NCBI RefSeq assembly: GCF_001638985.1
Contig: NW_017265154.1
Location: 372,001-436,000, forward strand
DNA: 64,000 bases
Direction: 5' to 3'
DNA from: Phycomyces blakesleeanus NRRL 1555(-)
Taxonomy: Eukaryota > Mucoromycota > Mucoromycetes > Mucorales > Phycomycetaceae
A program made the translations under genes and the position numbers. The notes beneath the pieces were generated by a model, which saw only the letters and a list, made by a program, of their open reading frames with translations, did no database searches and had not been told where the DNA came from. Below, one piece after another: positions 35,238-52,891 of the stretch (positions are counted from its first letter, which is position 1; each line of letters opens with the position of its first letter).

Positions 35238-36616
35238 CTATATTTTGGTTTCTCGTTTCCAAAAATGAAACTGTATAATGTATAGAGAATTAACAAACTT
35301 AGAATATTTTACATTTGGTATTTTTGTTTTGTTTTATATTAATATAAAGATAAGAGAGTAAGATAAAATATATAGTCTAAGTAACGATGGTGTGTATGTA
35401 TATATTCCAACAACAAGAACAAAGATCTACTAAAACCATTTTCTTAGTGCACAGTCTACTAACTATTATTGAGTAGAGAACATAATTTCTTAAAAAGCAA
35501 TCGGTTTCTTTTTTTTCAATATATGACCAAGAGGTCTTGGATTTTCAATAAAATTCAGTTACGTATAATAGAGAGCTGTTTGAAGTTGCCTTGTAACAAC
35601 TCACAAAAAAGGCACTCAAGTTAGAACTTTTTTTAAAAAAAATATTCTCATATACACCATATGTGTATTATCTTGTTGCGTCAAAAAATATAGCTTATGA
35701 AAATATTATGCAAGCTTCATTTTCTAGCGAGTTCTTTATATTAAAATTTGATAGTCTAAATTCAAAGTAAAATTACTGATCTTCCTGAATATAACATTCA
35801 CCATCGCCGTCAAGCTCATTGTAAATGACAACACCAACACCAACAGCAGAGCAAAGAAGCTTTAACTCGAGAAAGTGGAAGGCTCAAGAAAAATATGTAC
35901 ATCAAGCTAAACTTAAATTTCTTTAGTTATGGTACTTGTGTCTATATATTGTTTCACTTTGGATGAAATTGAGAGAATACCAACAGCACTCAGATTGGAT
36001 CATGTATACCGTTTTTTAAGTATAAAGCCCGTAAGAACCTTGGATTTGCAATGTTGCTGAACTGATACAGTTTTCCGAGACGCCCAGATGATATGTTCAT
36101 GCTTTTTGGCATGAATGCAAGCAATGTATTTGTAGTTTACCGAGGATTTGAGAGCATTGTTATGAGCCGGATAAGATGGGGCCTCCAAACCAATACCAAG
36201 CAATCTTGCTCAGAAATCTTGGAAAGGTTTCCAATTGCAATATGCGATAAACGCTCCTGCAGTATCTACTTTCTTTAATGTTAAAGTACGGACTCATAAG
36301 CAGTCCCAAATATCTCAACAATAATTAAGAAGCTTTTCTAATGCTGATATTTGGACATTTGTTGCTTTTACCTTTCTTCTATTTATTTTAACATGGAACA
36401 AAAGCAAGATGAAGTAATTCGTGAATACTACAAGAAAAAAAGGTGATTCTAACTCTTATTAGCCCAATGGTTGTTAAAGAACACATTTGTAAGCATGGGT
36501 CAGATAATCGTTTTAACTTTGTCATTTTGAAACCGTGGCAAAAAATTCTCAAAAATAATAAAAACAAACTTTTTACATTCAGCAAATTTCTTTTTTCTTT
36601 TATTTTTGCTGTTTAT
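35238..36616. other. intergenic region
   Basis: About 1.4 kb of AT-rich DNA between the F-box gene and the transposase. It includes a T7A8 tract at 35628-35642. No gene or clear transposon terminus was recognised. Confidence 0.55.
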
Positions 36617-37322
36617 TTATTTAATTGGTTTATTTTGAACCAAATTTGATGCGTTATTCAATATAGTATCAACATTGTCAATGGTGTCATGCTTCTGTCG
36701 CTCACGCATAAGACCACTGATGTATTCTTCTATAGTTGGAGGAGTTAATCCAAAAATTGGCTTTGTAGCTGATCCATTTAGACAGGTGTGGAAGTTTTTG
36801 AACAAAGTACAGAGAATGTAGACCAGAGCTGGGTTCGTGTTCCCTTTGAACTTCATGATGTAGCTAGACTTGCAAAGCTTGAAGTATTGGGATACTTTCC
36901 CAAACTCTATCTCCACTTGAACTCTGACCTTCGCCATTTCAGTGTTAACATACTTCCCATTAGCTACGGTTTTATACATCATGTTCAAATTATAGTCATT
37001 AGAAAAAAAACAATAGATTGTAATATTACTGCTACGACAACTTACCATGTATTCTGATCTCGTGCTCTTTGTATGGTCTGAATACATGCTTACACTTCTT
37101 GTATTCCAAATCCCCGTAAATTCTATAATTGACTTGTGGTGTCAAAGGACCCAACTGGCCAAGATGAAGAATCAATCGATCAAGTGTATTTGTATCATCA
37201 AACACCTTGGCATCATGAGCAGACCCAATAAATGGGCCCACAAGGGTGCTAGTGATACCATCTGGTGTACCAATAGCTTGATACTTAATGCAATGGACAT
37301 GCTGTTCAGAATAGAGCTTTAG

Positions 37323-37353
<31 letters not shown>

Positions 37354-38094
37354 TCCTAAACCTAATGCATTACCTTCCATCCATTGCCAGTATGTTTCTG
37401 CTCATCATTGTTTGTACGACAGCAGACTTTCTGCATTGTGCGATCAATAAAGCCAATGATGTTTTTATATACGCCACCTACATACTTATTAGGGTTATTA
37501 AAAATTAGCTTAGTTTTATATGGTATAATATTCAATGCTGTATTGAGAGATATAATTACATTGCTCGTAGATGGCCTCTGAAAATTTGGCACAATTTTCT
37601 CGAGAGAATTGGCGGCTATCAAATTCAAGACCATACTTGAATTTGCTGATCAGCATAGTCGAAAATTGGTTTATTATGCAGGCCATATTCTTTCTGTTCA
37701 TGCCCCATTTTTTCTCCATCGTGCAATAGCTTCGAGGGTGCGCAAAACGGTAAAGTACTAATGCAAAAGCGAATTCACGTTGCACACATATTCTATAAGA
37801 TTCGTATCGTTTGAAGGTCATGATACGAGGAAGATTCATGCATACACACATGCGTTTAATCTAATTCTTATATAAATATAAGTATATCTGTAATATACGC
37901 TTGTTTTTAATGAACCAATGGCTTAATTGAATAGCTGCCTCAGAAAGAGTAAACCGGAACTCTTTCTTGCAGGTATTATCAGAAAGAGTTGTCAAATCAA
38001 GACGCTTATAAGTGGCTCTCTTCTTAGAGATGGTGGGTTGAGTGTTTTGATGGAGCAAGTAATAGCCGTAAATAGCAGGAGTGATAGTAACCAT
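36617..38094 (-). mobile_element. PIF/Harbinger-type transposase gene (DDE_Tnp_4 superfamily)
   Basis: Four exons agree in phase (37851-37560, 37477-37374, 37316-37046, 36963-36617) and give about 337 residues of DDE nuclease. The landmarks are FALVLYRFAHPRSYCTME, GFIDRTMQKVCCR (first Asp, about 109), IKYQAIGTPDGI with GPFIGSAHDAKVF, IYGDLEY (second Asp, about 201) and AKVRVQVEIEFGKVSQYF (Glu, about 240). All three catalytic acids are present. A probable extra N-terminal exon lies at about 38094-37890 (EFRFTLSEAAIQL), but no GT-AG pair joins it in phase, so the 5' end may be decayed or mis-modelled. Harbinger elements move by cut-and-paste and usually need a second, Myb-like protein, which I do not see here. 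No terminal inverted repeats were identified. It could be a stranded or domesticated copy. Confidence 0.8.
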
Positions 38095-39026
38095 AATGTT
38101 TTTCTGTTAAATAGGATAAAAGAAGAAGAAAGAAGTATAATATAATTTCCATTACGTCCTCAAAAGTACCCTTCGTTTAATCGGAGACGTATATTACGAT
38201 TCTGGTTTTATATTTCTTCCATTTCTAGCAGTCTCAAAATACCCTACGCTGTCCTCTCTCTTATGATGAGATCCAGATAATAGGCATGCATACTTTTTGC
38301 TTCCTTTTCTGCTTTTTATCTATTGCTTAATATTCGTTTGAAATATGTATATAAGATTTTGTTTTCTAGTGATTGCTGGGCTGCTTTTGTGTCTACTTTT
38401 ACAAGCAAAAGAAAAAGAAAAAACTTTCTTTTACCCTTTTTAGCAAGAAGTGCACAGACCACTTTAGAGTAACCTACAAATCGCCTTTAGAAACTTGTAC
38501 TCCACTTTGAGAGTCATTGCTACACCGATCAATACCGAACCTTTCATTACTCTTTTGCTTATTTGATTTACTTTACTTTACTTCACCTTACAAAGTTGAT
38601 TTCGTAAGTACTCTAATTAAATATTATTAGCTGTTCTTTCTGCGGTAGAAAAGTTACACAAAGCAAGTAAAAAGAATATACAGCTATATCACGTTTTCTC
38701 TGACGTGGACATATAAGACTGACAAAAAGCGCAGTCCTAAACTTTAATCGCAGATGAAAAAAATTTCTGTTACAAATAGAACCCCTCCAACGCGTGTCGT
38801 TTGTTTTCTCCTTGAGCAACAACAGTCCCGGTTTCATAGTGAGGCGTCTCTTGCGACCGTTGCAGGGAGATTCTTCCATGCTACAAGCATCGGAAAGTGA
38901 AAGTTGTTACTCGCCAGCTCAGTTAATTCTGAGAAGTCGTGGGGCATGGTCTCTTTTCATTTATGGAAGGACTACTGTGTACATCGCATCGCCAATGTGG
39001 AATCATGATGCTGGGGGGAGGGAGGT
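38095..39026. other. intergenic region
   Basis: Runs from the transposase to the GC-rich fragment. The right part (about 38750-39026) is unusually GC-rich with several open minus-strand stretches, and probably belongs to the same decayed repeat as 39027-39311. Confidence 0.5.
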
Positions 39027-39311
39027 CTAACCTGTGGTGAGATGTGCTGGCTCTTCACTGCTAACCTGACTGAACTCTTTAACGGCTGACGGTGAAGCTA
39101 CTGGTAGTCGAATGAGCTGGACCTTATCACCTAGTGGTAAGTTCTCTGGCGAGTTCGCACCTACATTACTCGGTGACGAGATGTGGGGCTGGATGAACGG
39201 GTGCTTTCCGTTGGTTTACCACCATTCCAGCACCTCCTTCGCTACCAAGACAGGTTTACGTCCTGAGGGAGATTGAGCCGCGTAATGCGGGGACAAAGAA
39301 CTTGGTGTCAT
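39027..39311 (-). pseudogene. broken GC-rich repeat fragment with protein-like frame
   Basis: Reading from an ATG at 39311, a 95-codon minus-strand frame runs to a TAG at 39027 with a single in-frame TAA at 39218-39216. The peptide on both sides looks like real protein (KPVLVAKEVLEWW before the stop; NLPLGDKVQLIRLPVASPSA after it), and base composition is much richer in GC than the surroundings. I do not recognise the family. Composition, isolation and the stop suggest a dead piece of a mobile element or transferred gene. An alternative is an intron around the stop, since a GT lies at its edge, but no acceptor fits. Confidence 0.4.
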
Positions 39312-41105
39312 GCTTTTTATTCTTTTACATTAGTAAAAGAACATTAAGTGAAATTATATGAAATAAAATAGCTTTATGTATAAGTTTAATAAATAGAATA
39401 ATTTTTAAACTGTTGTTGACTCTAATAAAAAAATACGCGTTTAAACTTTTTTTTACTTGATTGAAGAGATTAATGTTGTAATTAGAAAGTCTCCTTTATA
39501 AGAAAAATTAATCTAGTTAAATAAATCTGAAGATTAATATAATATAATATGTCTTATTATAATTGTGTCAATCACCGTGTTTGATTGTATAGGGTGCTTT
39601 TGGCGGTAAAGTTGAGACGATTCTTGAGAATGCTAATTGCGCGAAATATATATAATACTGAATTTGGCTGATTCGAATGGACATTGTAAAGACGTATTGA
39701 ATTGGGAGAAAGAGAAAGAGAGAAAAGTCGGGAAAAAATGAAGAGAAAACAGAGATGAGAAGGAATGAAGAAATGCGTGTTTGAAAGAGAGGCAGAAATT
39801 GTGTGGTGAGTTGAATACACCAACAATGTCCTCATTGTATTTACAGACTGTACATAAGAAGCTTAATATGAATGTATTTATGAAATAGTAATCATTAATT
39901 ACCCACAAACCTTTTTGTACTTCGAATATCAGTGAATGCTTTGAACCCTCCATTCTTCATCAAATACACACATTCGCCATTATATTTACGGTGCAAAATA
40001 TAATTTTAATTCAAATAAGAATAGGAGACAAGTATTGAAAGTTACAAGACCCATCCTTAAATATTCTGTATAAGAATGATTCGCCACAGATGTACAGACA
40101 GCTTTCATATTACAGTCCTTAAAGTCAAGTTGACAGATATATGGTATATTGAGTAAGAAAGGCATGGATATCATAAAAGAGGTATCTTTTCATATTGAAT
40201 TACGTGTAGTGAAGTGAAATTTTGATGCACACCGGTTATTACAGCAGGCTAAGTAGTATATTTTGTTTAGGTGCAAGCGCAAGTGCAGGTGCTCAAAGGA
40301 TAGTATTATTATAATACGATACTTTCAAAAAGAGTCAACCCAGCGAGAAAACCTCAACGTTATAAGTGTTTTGCATTATATTTGAAACAATCTAAAGGTA
40401 TTTTACCAAGGCAAAAAAAAAGTCAAAGAAATGTTTTGAGAGAAAACTTAGCACTATTGCTGCCTCTGTTTAATAGAAAGGTAAAGTTGGTATATTAAAA
40501 GTGTTCTTTCTTCTCAAAATATGAGCATTATTTTTCGGTATTTTGCTATGGGAGCTATAAATTCTGTGGAAGATATTGTTCTACTTTTTTGTAGTGCCGA
40601 ATTACTAGTGTGTCAATTGCTGAATACCTCAATAAAATTCAAGAGCTTTTTGTAGAATAAATATACCTTTACCAACGCATCAAGTTTGTCCGTAAACAAG
40701 CCGATATTAGTTTTGAGTGAGCTGAAGGTTTTAGTCCATTATTTTCTAGCCAAATGCTTTGCAGCTTCCGAATATGTGTTTCAATCCCACTACACTTAAA
40801 ATGGACTCTATTATAATATTACATTTTAGCAGTTTGCTTTAAAGTACTGTTTAATAAAGGTAATCTTTTAGACGAATATGGGAAAACTTAAAAGCAATAT
40901 GGCATGCATGATAAAAAGACGATGCAGATAAACAAGACAAATGCAGACCATCAAAATAAATAAATTAAATCAAATTAAATCAATATTTATAGGAAGCTGG
41001 CATTAGTTGGTGGGAGCCTACGTCTCAACTTTATCGGACCACCCAAATGTAACCCGTTGTCCCGCGTTCAATAATTATATTTAATTTCTAACAATCCGTA
41101 CATAT

Positions 41106-41285
41106 TGTTAGTGGGATTACTTTAATAAAATATAGGGTAATACCTTTAGCCAAGTATAAACAAGCACAATGTTAATCACATACTCTTATAACCATATATT
41201 GTTATTACTAGCATATATTCTATTAGATTTATATTAACAATAAAATAGCTATCTATCATATTATTTCCAAAAACATATCCTAACA
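41106..41285. repeat. solo-LTR-like segment
   Basis: A 180-bp stretch starts TGTTAG and ends CTAACA, the short inverted termini typical of LTRs. The 5-bp flanks do not match, so a target-site duplication is not visible, and no retrotransposon genes are nearby. A tentative call. Confidence 0.3.
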
Positions 41286-42458
41286 GGAAATGTTGACTTC
41301 CATCCTGGAAACATCGTGTGCTATCAGAAAATGGTCTGCCATAAAGAGTGTATTTTGGTTGATTAATGACTAATATATTACGAGAGTATTTTTGATCTAG
41401 ATAAATAATAAGTAATATTCAAGTGAATTATATACTACAACGGTCTATTCATAAAATCAAATTGGATATAAAAATACAATTATGTGATTATATTATTATT
41501 ATTATTATTATTATTGCTTAGAGGAGATGGCTTGAAGTACAAAATAAGATTTCCTTAAAGTATTTTGGTCTTACCATGGATAAGCATCAGCCTCGACAAA
41601 AAAATAAAGAAATAACTAAAGTTTGATAATATTGATCACCTAGACCCTAATTCTACTGAACGACTATGAATAGACTATTGGGATCACAAATTAAAATATA
41701 ATGCAATTTTGTGGATACTTGTACAATACATATATATATACTATAAAGATGATAAGAAAAAAAAAGACGCCTTTCAAGATCTTGTTCCTTGATTATCTTA
41801 CGCATGACTCTTAATGAGTGTGGGGATGTCGGTATTTTTGGTTCAATACAAACTCTATAGTTAAATTGGGTATATTGTACTGTGCTAAGGTAAAATCAAA
41901 TAAAACTTCTTTACATAGGTCAAATGAACAAAGGGTGTTAAAGACTAAGATGTGCTACTCTAGCGATATCTTGTAGTCAATCCTATTTGTAAAAAAAAAA
42001 CACCCAGTAATACTGACATAGTCGTATTTAATTTACAAGAAAACAATCCTAGTCTGAATTTCCAGGGAACTCTTCTGGGTATTGGGATCTTTCTTGTTCT
42101 CTCTCGTTCTTTCTCTGTTTATGTGCGACTGTTGGGGTATCACAGTCTCTTACTGTAAGACACACGCTAAAAGCAGATCTACGAAAGCCTTTTATGGATC
42201 GATCATCAAGCTTTGGTTCATATAGTAGCATAATACTATCAACATAACATGTGTGGTCCAGGCGAGTGGGGTAAAAGTAAATGAGATGAACTAGACTACC
42301 AGCTGTTCATTTTATTATCAGATTTTAGATGGGGTTGATGTCAAATAATAACGGGAACGAAGTTTTACCGAGTTTCTGACATTTCAAAATGCTGTAGAAA
42401 GTCTATTAGTGGTGAGACAACGGAAAGGTATATGATATCTTTATATTTTAAGATTTGG

Positions 42459-42481
42459 CCAATAAAAAGCAACCAGCCAAT
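42459..42481. promoter_or_regulatory. paired CCAAT boxes upstream of MET17
   Basis: Two CCAAT pentamers (42459-42463 and 42477-42481) lie about 140-160 bp before the ATG, a usual place for HAP-complex sites. No Cbf1-type CACGTG was seen close by. Function is inferred from position only. Confidence 0.45.
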
Positions 42482-42555
42482 GAGCGAAACAATAGTTCAA
42501 TAGCGCCATCTTCATCTAAATGAAAGACTTGAATAGATGATCAAAAGTCCGCTAA

Positions 42556-44355
<1,800 letters not shown>

Positions 44356-45356
44356 ATTTATATATACTGTACTATTTTCCCTTATTTTATTCATCCCCAT
44401 CTCTACTCTTATAAAAGAGCTTACTAACTACTGTATTAATAAACAACAAAAAAGAATCGGCTATAAATCGATTTTTGTTATAATGTAAAGATAATATTCA
44501 GCAATCAATTATTTCTAGCCCATAATGGTTTTATAAGATGTGGGTTGTTTTTTGTTTTTGTTTTGCTTCAGCCTGGGAGTCCTGGCTTATAGGTAATAAA
44601 TTTGCATAAATTTAAAGTTCTTGAAAATTTTATACATAAAATAAACTTGGATCATTCGATACAGAGGGATACTTAAAAAGGAAAGAGAAAAAAATACATT
44701 CTAAAAATGCATATGTATATCGACCCCTTGGAAGTATTCAAGCTGTAAAGAAAGAAAGAAAGAAGTTCTAGCCAGTTGGAAAATGTGGATAATTTCGGCG
44801 TTGGAGGCTAAATAGAAAGCCACGTATCTCATAGGAGTCGCGTCTTACATATGACTAATTGTCATATATTCTTCTCTATTGTAAAGCTTATATTATACTA
44901 TCAAAGTAATGCAAGATCTCTTGTAATCAGTGTCAGTCAGCATTTAGTGCAAAATTAGTCAAAAGAAAACCCCGCGTGAGAGAATATAATCTGTCCCTTT
45001 TTTTCTTTCTTTCTATTTATCGGAATATCTATTGGCCGTGGGATTACACTATCGATTCAATAATCTTGAGACTTTCCACTCAGTAATATTGATTTCAAAT
45101 AGAGGCTACTCATATATCGGGCTACTATGCATCGCAATAAAAATAAACGTAATATTATGTTTATGAGTAGAGATCACAAATCAAATGCATATGTAGACTG
45201 CCAGTTATTGAAAATATACATATTTGTAGAAATACTCTTGGAGTCCACAAAACCTTTGTTTGAAGTAGCGCTCTTGTCTTATCTAGACATTTGTCCTTAT
45301 ATACGCGCTTTATACATTCTTTCTTTTCCCTGATAAATAAATTATTAAGCAACAAT
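44356..45356. other. intergenic region
   Basis: One kilobase of AT-rich DNA with short GAAA and T-rich runs. No gene or strong site seen. Confidence 0.6.
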
Positions 45357-46560
45357 ATGGGCAGACTTGAGGGAAAGAATATTCTTATGTAAGCCAAAGT
45401 CATGTCTGATAATTTTTATTTTATTCGACAAGTCTACTTACATTCCGACATAGTACTGGTGCCTCCGCCGGAATCGGTGAAGCATGTGCACGCGAATTCG
45501 CAAAAGAGGGATCAAACTTGGTAAGTTTATTTCGACAAGTAAAAACAAAGCAGAATAAACTAAGCTAAACTTGTTGCTCAACGACTATTTATTGTTATTA
45601 TTATTGTTATTTTATGTCGATGACTAGATTCTTGCCGCCAGACGTCTTAGCAAGCTTGATGAGCTCAAGGCTGACATCCTCAAGCAGCATCCCAACATCA
45701 CCATCTATACAGTTGCTCTTGATGTGAGCGATAAGGAAAATATCGACAAGGTTGTTCCTGGTTTATTAGAAAAGGTTAAACATGTAGATGTTCTCGTAAA
45801 CAATGCTGGTCTGGTTATTGGCTTGGATCGTTTATTGGACACAAGCGCAGAGGCTATTGATGCCATGTTCAACACCAATGTCAAGGGTCTTGTTTTCTTG
45901 ACTCAAGCTGTTCTCCCTGGTATGCTTGCTAGACAGACTGGTCATATCATCAACCTTGGATCTGTGGCAGGTAAGATAGCTAATAAGAACATGATGACAC
46001 ATCGGAAGATTGGCTTACATGATAACACATAGGCAAACAGAGCTATGGTGGTGGAAGTATCTACTGTGGTAATATTAATATATATATATATAATATTTCT
46101 TGTTTAACAGATTTTTGAAAAACTTTTATTAGCTACAAAACATGCTGTTGATGCAATTACCAGAGCTCTTTCCATTGAGCTGGTAGATACACCTCTTAGA
46201 GTCAGTCAGATCTGTCCTGGTATGGTCAAGACAGAATTCTCTACTATCCGTTTCCGTGGTGACCAGGAGAAGGCAGATAATGTGTACAAGGGTCTTCAAC
46301 CTCTCGTTGGACAGGATATCGGTATGAGACACTATTATTAACCCATCTTTAGTTGAAACAGCCTTCTTTCTTTTTTATTAATACAAAGCCATTTTTAGCT
46401 GAACTTATTGTCTTCACCGCTTCCCGCCCTCCCCACGTCAACATCAGTGATATGCTTGGTAATTTTAATGATATATAAAGAAATAATCTACTAACTAGAT
46501 ATGTATATAGTCTTCCCTACTGCACAAGCCGATTCCAAGACCATCAGCCGCTCTACATAG
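45357..46560 (+). CDS. short-chain dehydrogenase/reductase, YdfG/YMR226C type
   Basis: Seven exons (45357-45388, 45454-45520, 45628-45970, 46033-46068, 46133-46321, 46399-46458, 46511-46560) encode 258 residues. It is a classical SDR: TGASAGIGEACAREFA nucleotide motif at residues 12-27, VDVLVNNAGLVIG, structural NTNVKG, active-site Ser145 in INLGSVAGK and the YCATK pair Tyr158/Lys162. The length and the RVSQICPGMVKTEFS loop match NADP-dependent 3-hydroxy-acid/serine dehydrogenases (yeast YMR226C, bacterial YdfG), which oxidise serine or reduce related carbonyls. The substrate is inferred from that likeness. The adjacent MET17 gene is on the same strand but 1 kb away, so no operon-like link is implied. 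Confidence 0.88.
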
Positions 46561-48412
46561 ACAAGTGTCTAGGAAATGTACCCATGATTAAAACGGTGGA
46601 TACAGTTTAATTCTAATTAATAAAATGCATCAATTAAGCTTTGATATACTTTGTTTCCAAGAAATAAAGAATGTAAATCCTAGTATTAATATGGTGAGAG
46701 ATCAATGGTGCAAAGTATACGTATAGTGTTTTGAGGGTGTCTCTGGCTCGGTAAAAAAGGATTAATGAAAGCTATCCAGAGTAACAACGAACAGTAACGT
46801 ATGCTGCTGTGTTAAATAATAAATACTCACAATGCAAAAGAGGAAAGATAGGGAGAGTGAAGATAAAAGGTAGCTTTTGTTTTGGAATATATGTCCACTT
46901 TTTTAATATTTAAAATTGACTAAACATTTGATACAATCATTTCTTTGGCAAGGGTCATTTAGCAATTCGTTCTTCTTTTATCAATTTACACAGTTATATT
47001 TATCAAGTACTAGTACAATAAGTGCAGATCAGGCTGATATAAAGCTAGAATGAGTTACACTAGATAATTTTCTGGTATATACATTTGGTATGGTCAGCTT
47101 AAAAAGATTAAAATGAATAGCCTTCAAAATCAAGGTTCAAAAGACTCCAATTAGCTAGTTTAAATCCGTTGGTAATTGCATCTATGCTAATTTAGAGAGT
47201 CTATGAAATATTCTCTTTGCTACTTTTGAAATATGCCACACAGTCAATTGCTCTTTTAATTATTTTCTATGTATATATATGTATGCAATAAAAGTAAGTG
47301 TCTTGGTGTCACACAAGGCCTCTTAGCGCTTTGTATTCTAAAAAAACAATGCCACAATCCAAAATTGACCCCAATTGAAACTACAGTATTTGGATCCCGT
47401 TAGATAATCGTGCACAGTCAAGGTCTTATAAACCTATGATATTGAATCAGATTAGAATTACTAGAATGGAAAAAGAAGTGACGAATTGTAAGCGCAGAAG
47501 TATATACGGACTATTATCTTCAGTATGCATTACAGACTAGTGACGTTCAAAGAAAATATAAAGATGCCCATATCTCACATTGAATACAGCGCCCATATTC
47601 GGATCATAATTAGTAGGTGACACAATCATGAAAATGATGGCGTTATAGAGTTACCTGGTTGGGCATATAAAGAATAAGAGAAATGTATTGCCAAGCTATT
47701 TGTTTTACATCCATATTAGATAATAATATAACCATAGATAGTTTACACAGACACACACAGACACACTGTATGGACAACGATGGTATGATTTAATATAGTA
47801 TTAACTAGGAAACACACAATGGACAAGACTGCCACAAACCTTGAAGGAGACAAAGACTGTGTCTTTAATTTTAAAGTTTAAAATGATATGAGTAGATAGG
47901 AAGCCATGAAAAGGCATTAACTGGTAATGTATATTAATCCTATTCATAATAATCATCATATCTTCAAGTGAGCCGAGACTAGAGAATGTCATTGTGTATA
48001 TCTCGTATCATACTCATTTCACTTTTCGGTACTCGCAAAGGGATTATCTCCTTCTTTTTATTATTATTATTTTCCTTTGTTAACGTTCACCTGTAGAATA
48101 TGCTAGGAGCAAACTCATTTTTGGAAAATATATCTTTTGATTTGATACTTTATTTGAGCCGGATCGTTTATTAATACTTGTCAATAAGGAATGAGAAAGA
48201 TAAGATTTATTGATCATCATGTAATGTCAAGAACGTTTCTACTCCTGAAAAGAAAAGAAACTTTCTTTTAATAAACAAAAAAGCAAACAAACAAACATAT
48301 TAATGGTCAAATAAAGCGCCATTTGCAGTGATGGTAGGATGCATGGACGTGACTGGCATATACACACTCCAACTTGCTTTCCACTATTGTACTCCACTCT
48401 TTCCGTACACAA

Positions 48413-48456
<44 letters not shown>

Positions 48457-48500
48457 TTTGGTCATCTAAAACAAACTTTTATCACCAGAGTCCAATTTAA
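46561..48500. other. intergenic region with CT microsatellite
   Basis: About 1.9 kb, AT-rich. A CT dinucleotide run (48413-48452) sits about 50 bp before the checkpoint kinase ATG. No gene supported. Confidence 0.6.
48413..48452. repeat. CT microsatellite in the 5' leader/promoter of the checkpoint kinase
   Basis: A run of about 16-18 CT units, nearly perfect, ending some 50 bp upstream of the start codon. Pyrimidine tracts are frequent before fungal start sites, but this one is long enough to be length-variable. Confidence 0.85.
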
Positions 48501-51117
<2,617 letters not shown>

Positions 51118-51492
51118 ATCCCATAATTATTTTTGGGTATAATATAGTCCTCTTGCTTTCTGTTTATTTATTATCAACTATTGATGTATTCTGTCCTACC
51201 AACTATTTCTTTTCATGTAGCATCAATAAAGAAGAAGTTCAAGGTAGTCCTAAAAATCAATACTTAGATACAATACAGTATATAGTTATATGCTCGTAAT
51301 ACACTTATAATTCGATGTAAAGTTAAATTATTATTATTGTTATTATTAATATTAATATTATGATTATGATTATTCTAATAAGAAGAAACTTTGATTTCCC
51401 CACAAAAATGACTGTATCGTTCCAGCGATTCAATGAAATTACTTATTCAAGCATGAATGTTATATATATATATATATATTATTTCTATTGTC
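51118..51492. other. convergent 3' intergenic region
   Basis: Between the ends of the checkpoint kinase and SWT1 (375 bp). AT and ATT repeats; no gene seen. Confidence 0.6.
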
Positions 51493-52891
51493 CTATCGTT
51501 GTCTAGGAGCATATTTAGAGGTCCATATAGATCGATCTTCTTTTGAAGTATCTAACTTATTCAGAGGATGGGATGGTATAATAGTCTCTGATACTGCTGG
51601 TTCTGGAAATTCGCTCCAAGCGTCAACATTTTCCAGAGTATTTTCCATGTCATCTTCCATCATATCAACATCTTCATCGATAAATTGAAATTGCTCAACT
51701 GGGGGATTATGATCTATTTCCATAGACTATTTTTCTCATAAAAGTCAACCAAGAAAGTAATATCAAATAAACCTTTGATTACTTACATTGTTTTCTTTGA
51801 GTTCATGTGCCTGGCTAACTGTCTGTGTTTTTACAGATCCATCTTTTGGTTTTTTTTTGTTTTTTCGCTTTGGTTCCCATTTTGACGTTTGTTGATCAGG
51901 GACCTTTGGCTGCTCGGTATATAAAGCGGGTAAAAGACCTTTTGATGCGCACACAAGAAAAGTATTCATTTTATCCCTCGTCTCAGACGAAAGAGTATCG
52001 ATTCCATGGATCATAGCTTTGATAGAAAGATTCCGGTCATTGGAAAAAAGAGTTACATATTTTGACACGCTATGCATAAAGTACCTAACAATAAAAAAAA
52101 GAGAAGCCCATATTAAACCACGCTTTTGAATACAACTTCATAGTATAATAATAATTACATGCAACAATCCAAAATAGAATCGTCTCCAAGTGCCTACCCG
52201 TACTAACATGTCAGGATGCAAGTTCACAAAAATACAATCGCACATCTTACTTTTTTTGCTTTAGGATCGTATATTTCATTGCTCTTTTGTCCTCTTAAGC
52301 AGGGTGTCTTGTTGCGAAGTTCTTTTTCAAGAAACCTCATTACTGTCCGCGCCAATTCTCCCAAGGTAGCACCACCATTTTTGTCCCTGGACTTTGCATA
52401 CTGAAAACCCCTGACATCAATGCCAGATACGTTTTGGGGTTACGTATATTATAGTACCTTTAATCCATCTAATTCACGAACAACAGCCCAAGGGACTACC
52501 AAGGTGATCACATTAGGATGTAAAGCAGTCTTAGTCAAAAGCGACTGTAGATAACCAAGGTTGGAGATTAAGAAGTTGGTATCCAATACGATTACTTGAT
52601 GACACTGCTCTATTCCTGTTGGTGAAACTAATTCATGTGTTGGGATTCATGTGTTCATAAGTAAAGCTCAAAGAGATTGCATTCAATTTTTTTTTCAGAG
52701 TTCCTACCCAACGGTTGGGATTGAACAGGTGAAGAGGAATCATTAGAATGTGATCCATTTAACAAAAGAGTTGAAAGTGAATCGCCTTTGTAAAATTGAG
52801 AACTGTTCGTTTGATGAGCACGTAGACTGGCAATCTCTTGATTCACTTGTTGGATAAATTCAATCCCATCAACGTCCATGAATTCCTCCAT
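51493..52891 (-). CDS. SWT1: SWT1-type PIN-domain RNA endonuclease
   Basis: Six exons (52891-52708, 52615-52458, 52400-52251, 52193-52159, 52084-51787, 51726-51493) encode 352 residues. The PIN domain spans about 62-215: VIVLDTNFLISNL with the first acidic metal ligand, LVVPWAVVRELDGLK, then GDDSILDCC and VTLFSNDRNLSIKAM with the later acidic residues. This spacing is that of Swt1, a nuclear enzyme that destroys mRNA-protein particles that fail quality control at the pore. The N-terminus lacks the family's helical segment known from longer homologues, and the C-terminus is acidic (DEDVDMMEDD). A KRKNKKK stretch may direct it to the nucleus. The protein is shorter than yeast Swt1 (458 residues). 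Confidence 0.85.

Noticed and set aside
39633..40174. Minus-strand exon-like pieces (such as CVYLMKNGGFKAFTDI)
   Set aside because: They read like protein in places but do not join with agreeing phase, and no family could be named.
42049..42231. 60-codon minus-strand ORF before MET17
   Set aside because: No recognised motif, no splice partners and no further evidence of expression; could be chance.
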